This document shows positions 8,262 to 15,851 of a stretch of 35,906 nt of DNA, piece by piece. The stretch comes from an uncultured Flavobacteriales bacterium (GTDB lineage Bacteria > Bacteroidota > Bacteroidia > Flavobacteriales > UBA1820): contig CAUHQV010000023.1 in assembly GCA_959608625.1 (NCBI GenBank), positions 1 to 35,906 on the forward strand, read 5' to 3'. The position numbers and the translations under genes were made by a program. The notes beneath the pieces were generated by a model that had not been told where the DNA came from, searched no databases, and saw only the letters and a list, made by a program, of their open reading frames with translations. Position 1 is the stretch's first letter; each line of letters begins with the position of its first letter.

Positions 8262-8334
8262 TGGGGCTTGGGTTTCACTATGTTTCTATCCTGCATACTT
8301 TGCGAATAAATTAACCGCTAAATAACAGTTTTAT

Positions 8335-11300
8335 ATGAACCACAAGATTGTTTTCTGTGCTCTGTTCTCTGTCGTGGCCTTTGTACAAAGCGCCGCCCAG
8401 ACGGTGGTGGACACTGCGTTTTTCCGGGCGAAAAACGACACGATCACTGCGTATTGCCGGGAGAGGCAGGGGACGCACAACGGCTATGTCGGGCGTGTAC
8501 GTCTGGATTCGATCCGGCTGTCCGGGAAAAACCTGAACCTCTATTACAGCCCCACGCTGGCCCAGTACCCTTTGCGGGCGGACGTGTGTCAGGACATTTA
8601 TGCCATCCTGCGGGAAGGCTTGCCCCAATCCCTTTCGGGCTACAACCTGCGGGCAGTGACCGAAGGGAAGGAAATACGGGAGCTCATCCCCGCCTACTAC
8701 AAGGAAAAGGATGTGAAGAAAAAAGCCGTACGGCGCAGGAACATCTCCACACCGCTTACTACGCCGCTGGATAAGGCCGTCGAGCCGACAGAAGGGCTTT
8801 ACGGGCGTCATATTGCCATGTGGCAGAGCCACGGATACTATTACGAGCAAAAACTGCTCCGCTGGGAGTGGCAGCGCGCCCGGATATTCCAGACGGTGGA
8901 AGACCTCTTTACGCAAAGTTATGTTTTGCCGTATGTGGTGCCCATGCTGGAAAGGGCCGGTGCGGTGGTGATCCTGCCCCGCGAACGCGATTGGCAGAAG
9001 ACGGAGATCATTTCCGATAATGACACCCCGGTCTCCGGTTATCATGAGAAGAACGGGAAATACGCCTGGAGCAAAGGCGAAGGCGAAGGTTTCGCCAATC
9101 CGAAAAAGGTCTATGTCGATGGGGAAAACCCGTTTACGATGGGAACGTACCGCCAGGCCAATACCGTGTCCAAAGGGGAGGAAAGCGTAGCCGTATGGCA
9201 GCCGGAATTCGATAAAGAAGGCACCTACGCGGTCTATGTGTCGTACAAGACGCTACCGGGTAGTGCGGACGATGCCGTATACACCGTATACCATAAGGAT
9301 GGTAAGACCTCTTTCAAGGTCAACCAACAGATGGCCGGGGGAACCTGGGTCTACCTGGGCAAGTTCGATTTCGACCGGGGTAATGCCGGCCGGGTGGAGC
9401 TTTCCAATAAAAGCGCCCGCGAGGGCCGTGTCATTACGGCCGACGGGGTGAAGATAGGCGGCGGTATGGGCAACATCGCCCGCACCGTTCCGTCCGATAC
9501 GGCCCAATTGTCCGGCGACGCCCGCCGGGTGGCCGCCATGGGTATAACCCCCGAGGCGATCGTAAGCGGTTATCCCCGCTTTACCGAAGGGGCCCGCTAT
9601 TTCATGCAGTGGTCGGGTGTGCCTCATGAAGTCTATTCCGCTTATGGGCAGGATTATACCGACGATTACGCGGGACGTCCCCGCTGGGTGAACTACCTGG
9701 CCGGCGGCACGAAAATAAACCCCGAAGGCAAAGGCCTGGGTATTCCGGTGGATATGTCTTTCGCATTCCACTCGGATGCCGGCACGAAAATAGACAATAC
9801 CATCGTGGGTATCCTGTCCATCTATACCCTCCAGTCCAACGGAGGGACGGAGTTCGTGGACGGGGATTCCCGTTATGCCAACCGCGACCTGGCCGATTTG
9901 GTACAGACGCAGATAACGAATGACGTGCGTATCCAGTGCGAGCCTGATTTTACCCGTCGACAGTTGATGAACGGCAATTACGCCGAATCCCGAATCCCGG
10001 AGGTTCCCTCGATGCTGCTGGAACTCCTGTCCCACCAGAACTTCGCCGATATGCGTTACGGGCTGGACCCGCGTTTCCGCTTCGTCGTGTCCCGCGCCAT
10101 TTATAAAGGCATACTCAAGTTCCTGAGCGCCAAGGACGGTCGTCCGTATGTGGTACAGCCCCTGCCGGTCGACAATTTCTCGGTGGAATTCGCCGGCAAC
10201 GACAAAGTCCAGTTGAAATGGCGTCCGGTGGCCGACAGCCTGGAGCCTACGGCGAAACCGGATTCCTATATCGTGTATACCCGGAAAGGCGACGGTTCGT
10301 TCGATAACGGTACGCTCGTGAAAGATACCGTTTACACGGTTTCCATAGCGCCGGGCCAGATGTACTCTTTCAAGGTAACGGCAGCCAACAAAGGAGGGGA
10401 GAGTTTCGATTCCGAAACGCTTTCCGCTATGCGGGCCTTCAACGAGAAAGGAACAGTGCTCATCGTGAACGGTTTCGACCGCGTGAGCGCGCCGGAAAGT
10501 TTCGCGACCCGCGACAGCACCTATGCCGGTTTCCAGGATATTCGTGACGGAGGCGTGCCTTATATCCAAGATATCGCCTATATCGGCGCCCAGCATGAAT
10601 TCCGCCGCCGCATCCCCTGGATGGACGACGATTCGGCCGGGTTCGGGGCCTCGAACAGCGACTATGAAACCACCGTGGTAGCCGGAAATACGTTCGATTA
10701 TCCGGCGGTACACGGACGTTCGCTGGCCGAGCTCGGTTATTCGTTCGTATCCGCCAGCAACGAGGCGGTAGCTAACGGCCGGGTGGACATGAAGAAATAC
10801 AAAGCCGTGGATATGATCATGGGCAAGCAGCGTCGCAGCCAGTTGGGACACAATGAAAACCGGGTGGATTTCGAGGTGTTCTCCAAAGACCTGCAAAAAG
10901 CCATCGCCGATTACACGGCGGCGGGCGGTAATATTCTGGTGAGCGGGGCTTATGTGGCTACCGACCTTTGGGATACTCCCAAGCCGGCTCAGGATGGGAA
11001 GGATTTTGCCCGGAATGTCCTAAAATTCCGCTGGATGACGGATTGCGCTTCCAATATCGGGGAAGTGGAACCGGCCGTATCCCCATACGCTTTCCTGGCA
11101 GGCAATTACGCGTTCGAAACGAAGCAAAACGAGGATATATACGCGATCGAATCCCCGGACGGCCTGGTGCCGGCGGGCAATAAAGCCTTTACCATTATGC
11201 GTTATACCGACAACAACATCAGCGCCGGTATCGCCTACAAAGGCGACGATTACCGCACGGTGGTGCTCGGATTCCCGGTAGAGGTGATCAAAGGACACAA

Positions 11301-11361
11301 CAAACGGACTGAATTCCTGGGCAAGGTTATGGAATTCTTCTTCGAAGATTCGGATAAATAA
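8335..11361 (+). CDS. Secreted amidase-like protein with golvesin and FnIII domains
   Basis: Large exported protein (1008 residues) with a signal peptide over residues 1-22. It resembles an N-acetylmuramoyl-L-alanine amidase fold split in two. The first half has SHGYYYE (H166, E171) and VPMLERAGAVVILPRERD. The second half has FHSDAG (H479) and MLLELLSHQNFADMRYG (E563), matching the zinc-ligand pattern of peptidoglycan amidases. Between them, about residues 250-370, sits a golvesin-C-terminal-like beta domain. A fibronectin type III domain follows at about 608-700. The last 300 residues form an alpha/beta domain with VLIVNGFDRV. Homologues are often labelled xanthan lyase, a name I would not trust. 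Peptidoglycan hydrolysis is likely but not proven. A strong terminator follows, so it is probably monocistronic. Confidence 0.8.
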   Translation: MNHKIVFCALFSVVAFVQSAAQTVVDTAFFRAKNDTITAYCRERQGTHNGYVGRVRLDSIRLSGKNLNLYYSPTLAQYPLRADVCQDIYAILREGLPQSLSGYNLRAVTEGKEIRELIPAYYKEKDVKKKAVRRRNISTPLTTPLDKAVEPTEGLYGRHIAMWQSHGYYYEQKLLRWEWQRARIFQTVEDLFTQSYVLPYVVPMLERAGAVVILPRERDWQKTEIISDNDTPVSGYHEKNGKYAWSKGEGEGFANPKKVYVDGENPFTMGTYRQANTVSKGEESVAVWQPEFDKEGTYAVYVSYKTLPGSADDAVYTVYHKDGKTSFKVNQQMAGGTWVYLGKFDFDRGNAGRVELSNKSAREGRVITADGVKIGGGMGNIARTVPSDTAQLSGDARRVAAMGITPEAIVSGYPRFTEGARYFMQWSGVPHEVYSAYGQDYTDDYAGRPRWVNYLAGGTKINPEGKGLGIPVDMSFAFHSDAGTKIDNTIVGILSIYTLQSNGGTEFVDGDSRYANRDLADLVQTQITNDVRIQCEPDFTRRQLMNGNYAESRIPEVPSMLLELLSHQNFADMRYGLDPRFRFVVSRAIYKGILKFLSAKDGRPYVVQPLPVDNFSVEFAGNDKVQLKWRPVADSLEPTAKPDSYIVYTRKGDGSFDNGTLVKDTVYTVSIAPGQMYSFKVTAANKGGESFDSETLSAMRAFNEKGTVLIVNGFDRVSAPESFATRDSTYAGFQDIRDGGVPYIQDIAYIGAQHEFRRRIPWMDDDSAGFGASNSDYETTVVAGNTFDYPAVHGRSLAELGYSFVSASNEAVANGRVDMKKYKAVDMIMGKQRRSQLGHNENRVDFEVFSKDLQKAIADYTAAGGNILVSGAYVATDLWDTPKPAQDGKDFARNVLKFRWMTDCASNIGEVEPAVSPYAFLAGNYAFETKQNEDIYAIESPDGLVPAGNKAFTIMRYTDNNISAGIAYKGDDYRTVVLGFPVEVIKGHNKRTEFLGKVMEFFFEDSDK

Positions 11362-11381
11362 TCCAATCTTTTTGCCAATTG

Positions 11382-11412
11382 AAAAGGCCGGGGCATCGCC
11401 CCGGCCTTTTTT
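11382..11412 (+). terminator. Terminator after the amidase gene
   Basis: A 13-bp stem (11382-11394 with 11398-11410) and 3-nt loop, ending in a T-run. The A-run on the left arm means it may serve both strands. Confidence 0.9.
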
Positions 11413-11459
11413 GTTTGCCCGTAACAGGGCTGAAAGATATTTTCTACTCCTGATAAGGT

Positions 11460-12413
11460 TTATGTGTAAAGGATCGCCGTGAGGGATACGACGGATATTA
11501 CCACCCACAGGCATAGCCCGAGTACGAGCGGCCGCATCCCTACGTCTTTCAGTTTGCGGCGGGAAAGTCCCGCGCCGATCAGGAACAACGTGAGGATCAG
11601 TATCTGGTGCGCGGCGATGTCTACCCCCTGGTAAACGATGGTCAGCGAAGGGAACGCCGTGTTTATTCCGATGGCCACTACGAACAACAGGATAAAATAG
11701 GGGACTTTTACTTTTCCGCCTTTGGTCTTGAAGATCCATAGGGTCACGAAAGACAGCGGGATGATCCACAGAGCGCGGGCCAGCTTGAGCGTGGTAGCCG
11801 TTATTTCGGCCTGCGGGCCGTAAGCCGATGCCGCACCGACCACCGAGCTGGTATCGTGGATAGCAATAGCGGCCCAGGTGCCGAACTGGGTCTGCGTCAG
11901 GTCGAGCGCATGGCCGATCGGCGGGAAGATGAACAGCGCGGCCGCATTGAGGATGAATACCGTCCCCAGGGCCAGGCTTATCTGGCTGTCGTCGGCCTTT
12001 ACCAGCGGGCTGACCGCTGCGATGGCGCTGCCCCCGCAGATCGCCGTCCCGGAAGAGATAAGGTAGGACGTTTTTTTGTCCACCCGGAATTTCCGGCCGA
12101 GCAAATACCCCAAGGACAGGGTCAGTACGATGCTGAAAACGGCCAGAAGGAGGCCTTTGCCCCCGGCCTCCATCGCCCGTTCGGCGTGGATACCGAAACC
12201 CAGGCCGATGATGGATATTTTCAGGAGTGTCTTTACAGCCTCGCTGCTCAGTTTTTCGAAGGGGTTGCCCATCGTATTGGCTGTGGCGATACCGATAAAC
12301 AAGGCTACGGCCGGGGAAAGGAACGGGTGCATGTCCGGCCCCGGTACGATACAAAGCGCCATCAGCACGATAAATACGATGCGGCGCCATTTTTCTCTCA
12401 GAAAGCTCTTCAT
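11460..12413 (-). CDS. YeiH/UPF0324-family membrane transporter
   Basis: Polytopic inner-membrane protein of the YeiH (PSE, putative sulfate exporter) family, 317 residues with nine or ten hydrophobic segments. Family hallmarks visible are GIATANTMGNP, SGTAICGGSAIAAVSPL and AIHDTSSVVGAASAYG. Substrate is unproven; some relatives are linked to sulfonate or sulfate export. The start is set at the ATG at 12413 (MKSFLREKW) because a perfect TAnnTTTG box lies only about 20 nt upstream. The longer frame starting at 12512 would begin before this promoter and gives an improbable N-terminus. The gene is divergent from the DUF486 gene. Confidence 0.88.
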   Translation of the reverse strand: MKSFLREKWRRIVFIVLMALCIVPGPDMHPFLSPAVALFIGIATANTMGNPFEKLSSEAVKTLLKISIIGLGFGIHAERAMEAGGKGLLLAVFSIVLTLSLGYLLGRKFRVDKKTSYLISSGTAICGGSAIAAVSPLVKADDSQISLALGTVFILNAAALFIFPPIGHALDLTQTQFGTWAAIAIHDTSSVVGAASAYGPQAEITATTLKLARALWIIPLSFVTLWIFKTKGGKVKVPYFILLFVVAIGINTAFPSLTIVYQGVDIAAHQILILTLFLIGAGLSRRKLKDVGMRPLVLGLCLWVVISVVSLTAILYT

Positions 12414-12434
12414 TTCGTCTGTTTTTTCAGGCCG

Positions 12435-12442
12435 CAAAGATA
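12435..12442 (-). promoter_or_regulatory. Promoter box of the yeiH-like gene
   Basis: TATCTTTG on the minus strand matches TAnnTTTG exactly and lies 21 nt before the ATG at 12413, which decides that start. The leader would be only about 15 nt. Confidence 0.6.
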
Positions 12443-12545
12443 GGGTCTTGTTATAAATAAAACGAATGGTATATTTTACTAATCCATAAATAATAATTAT
12501 ACTAAAAAGCAAGCGACTAAAACGTCCCGGTATGGTTTGGTTTCG

Positions 12546-12553
12546 TAAATTTG
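12546..12553 (+). promoter_or_regulatory. Promoter box of the DUF486 gene
   Basis: TAAATTTG matches TAnnTTTG exactly and lies 24 nt before the ATG at 12578. No convincing -33 TTG is at the usual spacing. Confidence 0.55.
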
Positions 12554-12577
12554 CCCGCGAATAAATAATGCGCAGTT

Positions 12578-12949
12578 ATGTCCAAGTCAATGCTTACCAT
12601 TCTCCTTTTGGTGTGCTCGAATACTTTTATGACGTTTGCCTGGTACTGGCACCTGCGTATGGCCGAGACCACCTGGTTTTCAAAGGTCGGGGTATGGGCG
12701 GTGGTGCTCATCAGTTGGGGGATCGCGCTGTTCGAATACTGCCTGCTGGTGCCGGCCAACCGGCTGGGTTACCGGGAGAACGGCGGGCCTTTTTCATTGA
12801 TGGAATTGAAAGTGTTGCAGGAGGTGATCACTTTGGTGGTCTTCACGCTGTTCATGCTCTTGTTCTTTAAAAACGAGCAGTTGCGCCTGAACCATTTGCT
12901 CGGTTTCCTTTGCCTGATCGGGGCGGTCTATTTTATCTTCAAGAAGTAG
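12578..12949 (+). CDS. DUF486 (DMT-like) small membrane protein
   Basis: A 123-residue integral-membrane protein with four hydrophobic segments. It carries the family-typical NTFMTFAWYWHLR near the N-terminus, SWGIALFEYCLLVPANRLGY in the middle and LKVLQEVITLVVF before the last helices. This matches DUF486, small proteins related to the drug/metabolite transporter superfamily. Substrate is unknown. It has its own promoter box and is followed by a large palindrome that may act as its terminator. Confidence 0.88.
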   Translation: MSKSMLTILLLVCSNTFMTFAWYWHLRMAETTWFSKVGVWAVVLISWGIALFEYCLLVPANRLGYRENGGPFSLMELKVLQEVITLVVFTLFMLLFFKNEQLRLNHLLGFLCLIGAVYFIFKK

Positions 12950-12980
12950 CTCTGGAAAAATAATCCCGGAAATTTTCCCG

Positions 12981-13007
12981 GACTGTCCGGCATTTTGCCG
13001 GACAGTC
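12981..13007 (+). terminator. 12-bp palindrome between DUF486 gene and methyltransferase gene
   Basis: Perfect inverted repeat GACTGTCCGGCA / TGCCGGACAGTC with a TTT loop. It lies 31 bp after the DUF486 stop. A T-run follows only after six more bases, and those Ts form part of the next promoter box, so it is either a terminator or an operator overlapping the upstream part of that promoter. Confidence 0.6.
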
Positions 13008-13011
13008 TGCG

Positions 13012-13019
13012 TATTTTTG
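13012..13019 (+). promoter_or_regulatory. Promoter box of the methyltransferase gene
   Basis: TATTTTTG matches TAnnTTTG exactly and lies 19 nt before the ATG at 13039. The palindrome at 12981-13007 occupies the region where the -33 element would be. Confidence 0.55.
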
Positions 13020-13038
13020 TGGAAAAGTATCACTGGCT

Positions 13039-13785
13039 ATGGAATGGAACGCGGATTTGTACGATGGGCGACACGGTTTCGTATCCCGGTACGGGAAGGG
13101 TTTGCTGGAATACGTGCCGGCAAATAAAAGCCTGTCCGTGCTGGATCTGGGCTGCGGTACCGGAACGTTGACGAAAGAATTGTCTTTACGCGCCGGCGAA
13201 GTGTCAGGCGTGGATGCCTCCGGGGAAATGATCCGCCGTGCCCGGGAGCTGTACCCCGGGGTAAAATTCGAAGTATTGGATGCTCTCGCCATGGAATGGG
13301 AGAACAAATGGGATATTGTGTTCTCCAATGCGGTATTCCATTGGATACCCCGCCACGACCGGTTATTGGCAAATGTGTTCCGCTGTTTGAAAAAAGGTGG
13401 AAGATTGGTGTGTGAATTCGGGGCGAAAGGCAACATCGGGCGTATCGAGGGGGCTTTTTCCCGCGCCCTTTCGGCGGAAGGATACACCTATAAATCCCCG
13501 TTCTGCTTCCCGGCGTCCGAAGATTATGCGCGGCTGTTGGAGGCGGAAGGATTTGCAGTGGAAGAATTATACGATTACGACCGTCCTACGCCGCTGGAAG
13601 ACGGGGAAAAGGGTTTGGAGAACTGGATGCGGCAGTTTTTTGCCGGTCATTTGAAGGGAGTGCCTCCGGATGCATGTGCCCGTCTTTTCCGGCAGGTGGA
13701 ACAAGAATTGAAGCCCTCCCTGTGGGACGGTACCCGGTGGGTGGCCGACTACCGCCGGATGCGGGTGGTCGCTGTAAAATTATAA
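13039..13785 (+). CDS. Class I SAM-dependent methyltransferase
   Basis: A 248-residue soluble methyltransferase. Motif I is LDLGCGTGTLTKEL (about 35-48), motif II is SGVDASGEMI, and the motif IV region is DIVFSNAVFHWI. FHWI plus the C-terminal region resemble trans-aconitate-methyltransferase-like (Tam) and ubiquinone/biotin-type methyltransferases, but the acceptor cannot be read from the sequence. The gene ends 5 bp before the stop of the convergent AraC gene. Confidence 0.87.
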   Translation: MEWNADLYDGRHGFVSRYGKGLLEYVPANKSLSVLDLGCGTGTLTKELSLRAGEVSGVDASGEMIRRARELYPGVKFEVLDALAMEWENKWDIVFSNAVFHWIPRHDRLLANVFRCLKKGGRLVCEFGAKGNIGRIEGAFSRALSAEGYTYKSPFCFPASEDYARLLEAEGFAVEELYDYDRPTPLEDGEKGLENWMRQFFAGHLKGVPPDACARLFRQVEQELKPSLWDGTRWVADYRRMRVVAVKL

Positions 13786-13790
13786 AGAGG

Positions 13791-14669
13791 TTACTCCCTC
13801 CGGTATTTCCGGGGCGACGTGCCGGTAATATTCTTAAAGTATTTCCCGAAAAAAGACTGATTCGGGAAATGGAGTTCCTGCGATATTTCCTGAATGGTCA
13901 TATCGGTGGACTGCAACAGGGCTTTAGCTTCCAGGATGACATAATGGTCTATCCATTCCCCGGCCGTATGCCCGGTAGCTTTCTTGATCATTTGGGAGAG
14001 GTATTTCGGGGTCAGGCACAGCCTGTCTGCGTAAAAGGCTACGTCCCGGTGGCTGCGGAACAAGCCGGATACCTGGTGGATAAAGAGGTCGAAAATATGG
14101 TCGTAGCGCTTCTTGCTCAGGTCTTCCTGGGGGGAATGCCGGCGCAGGATATTCAGGATATCGTAGATCATGGCCCGCATCAGGTTGATGATGATCTCGC
14201 GGCGCATCGCGTTGTCAGTATCGGCGGCTTTGGCTTTCAGTATGTGGTAGTATTCCAGGATACAGAGCCTTTCCGTCCGGTCGAGGTGCATGTAGTCGAA
14301 GTCCCGTTTGCGGTGGTAAGTCGAAATGGAATTCTTGATCACGCTGATGATATCCTGGGAGGAACTGAAATCCATGGCGATGAACACACCGGAAAAATCC
14401 TCCGTCTGCCGAATCAGTTGGATCATATCGTTGGGCCGGACAATGGTCATGTCTCCCGGGATCGCCTGGTGCCGCTTCATATTGAGTTCGAATGTGGCCT
14501 CCCCATGCAGACACATCGAAAAAATGAACACTTCCGACCGCAAAGGGCGCTCCCGGAAAAACAGGCTGCTTACCTGGTCGAAGATCGCAAAGTCGTGGCC
14601 GATCGTAATGACGTTCGGAATATTTTGCACAAAATTTATGCTAAGTCCTGGAATTTTTGTACTTTTCAT
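13791..14669 (-). CDS. AraC-family transcriptional regulator
   Basis: A 292-residue regulator. The N-terminal part (about 1-150) is a cupin-like sensing domain with IPGDMTIVRPNDMIQLI. The C-terminal hundred residues contain two helix-turn-helix units, with LCLTPKYLSQMIKKATG and the second-HTH signature MTIQEISQELHFPNQSFFGKYFKNITGTSPRKYRR. The ATG at 14669 is preferred over an in-frame GTG at 14672. It is divergent from the RND efflux operon, the usual position of a local pump regulator, so it probably controls that operon. The inducer is unknown. Confidence 0.93.
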   Translation of the reverse strand: MKSTKIPGLSINFVQNIPNVITIGHDFAIFDQVSSLFFRERPLRSEVFIFSMCLHGEATFELNMKRHQAIPGDMTIVRPNDMIQLIRQTEDFSGVFIAMDFSSSQDIISVIKNSISTYHRKRDFDYMHLDRTERLCILEYYHILKAKAADTDNAMRREIIINLMRAMIYDILNILRRHSPQEDLSKKRYDHIFDLFIHQVSGLFRSHRDVAFYADRLCLTPKYLSQMIKKATGHTAGEWIDHYVILEAKALLQSTDMTIQEISQELHFPNQSFFGKYFKNITGTSPRKYRRE

Positions 14670-14692
14670 CACCTAAAAACTGAATTGCCGGA

Positions 14693-14798
14693 TAAAAGTA
14701 AGCCCTTTACGCTGAAACCGGCAGACGAAACAGCGTAAAAAGAGAAAAATAGAACATGTATCAGGTAAAATAAACCCAATCAACGGGTTTTCTGCCGG
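14693..14798. promoter_or_regulatory. Divergent araC/RND control region with inverted repeats
   Basis: For the AraC gene, TACTTTTA (minus strand, 14693-14700) is a 7-of-8 match to the -7 box. Just upstream is a 9-bp inverted repeat, TTTACGCTG (14706-14714) and CAGCGTAAA (14731-14739). Further on is AAACCC (14772-14777) with GGGTTT (14785-14790), and CCGGCAG (14718-14724) faces CTGCCGG (14792-14798). These are candidate AraC-family operators. No clear -7 box for the efflux operon was found. Confidence 0.45.
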
Positions 14799-14831
14799 AT
14801 AGTAATGACTTTTAAAATAGAGAACCCGAAT

Positions 14832-15851
14832 ATGAAAAACTTGAACCAAGCAATTCTCCTCGTTGCGGTACTTTTCGCCTCGGCTTGCGGCTCCGGCCAT
14901 CAGCCTGCCCGCCAGCCGGTGTCCGTGCGGGTGGAGACCGTATCGTCAAAAAATACCGATACTGCGTACAGCTATACGGGTACGATAGAAGAAACTTCCT
15001 CTTCGATGCTGAGCTTTTTGGTGGGGGGCGCCCTCCAGCAGGTGTGGACCGATGCGGGCGCCCGCGTGAAAAAAGGACAGAAGCTGGCCTCGCTGGACGG
15101 CTCTTCCCTGGCGGATGCCTATGCGGCCGCCAAATCCAACCTGGATAGGGCGGAGGATGCCTACCGCCGGATGAAGATGCTGTACGATGCCGGCAGCCTG
15201 CCCGAAATAAAATGGGTGGAAGTGCAGACCACCCTGTCCGAGTCCCGGAGCGTGGAGCGTATCGCGGCCAAGAACCTCCGCGATGCGGTGCTTTATGCCC
15301 CGGCGGACGGCATCATCTCCGAACGTTATGCCGATCCGGGGGTCAACGTGGCCCCCGGAGTGCCTGTGCTGCGGTTGGTGCAGATAAACAAAGTTTACGC
15401 CGTGGTATCCGTGCCGGAGCGTGATATTCCGGTACTCAAGATCGGTATGGGGGCTTCGGTATCGGTCGGAGCCTTGGGAACCGATTCCTATGCCGGGGTC
15501 GTGGCCGAAAAAGGGGTGGCCGCCAATCCTTTGTCCCATACCTACCGGATGAAGATCGAATTGGACAATCCCGACGGGGAACTGATGCCCGGTATGGTTT
15601 GTTCGGTGGGGATAAAATCGCCGGAAGAAATTTCCCAAATCATCCTTCCTCCGTCGGCTGTGCAGGTTGACGATAAAGGGCAGTCTTTCGTGTGGCTGGC
15701 CCGCGACGGGAAAGCCGATAAACGGGTCGTGGTGCCGGGCGGTCTTTCCGGGTACGGGGTCATAATCGCCTCGGGCCTTTCCGACGGTGATGCCGTGATC
15801 GTGGAAGGGAACCAAAAAGTGAGTCAGGGAATGAATATCGTGGCCCAATGA
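14832..15851 (+). CDS. RND efflux periplasmic adaptor (membrane fusion protein)
   Basis: Lipid-anchored adaptor joining the inner-membrane pump to the outer-membrane channel. The 339-residue product has a lipoprotein signal ending FASAC (Cys about residue 19). A beta-barrel and lipoyl half-motif follow, with YTGTIEETSSSMLSFLVGGALQ and GARVKKGQKLASLDG, then a helical hairpin and the second lipoyl half with LYAPADGIIS. The ATG at 14832 (MKNLNQ) is chosen because it puts the signal peptide at the N-terminus; an in-frame ATG at 14805 adds nine residues. It overlaps the pump gene by ATGA, indicating translational coupling. Confidence 0.94.
   Translation: MKNLNQAILLVAVLFASACGSGHQPARQPVSVRVETVSSKNTDTAYSYTGTIEETSSSMLSFLVGGALQQVWTDAGARVKKGQKLASLDGSSLADAYAAAKSNLDRAEDAYRRMKMLYDAGSLPEIKWVEVQTTLSESRSVERIAAKNLRDAVLYAPADGIISERYADPGVNVAPGVPVLRLVQINKVYAVVSVPERDIPVLKIGMGASVSVGALGTDSYAGVVAEKGVAANPLSHTYRMKIELDNPDGELMPGMVCSVGIKSPEEISQIILPPSAVQVDDKGQSFVWLARDGKADKRVVVPGGLSGYGVIIASGLSDGDAVIVEGNQKVSQGMNIVAQ

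Noticed and set aside
9253..10896. A 547-codon minus-strand frame opposite the amidase gene
   Set aside because: His/Ile/Gly-rich antisense shadow caused by high GC, with no recognisable domain.
12414..12512. Longer start of the YeiH-like gene
   Set aside because: A perfect promoter box lies between this start and the ATG at 12413.
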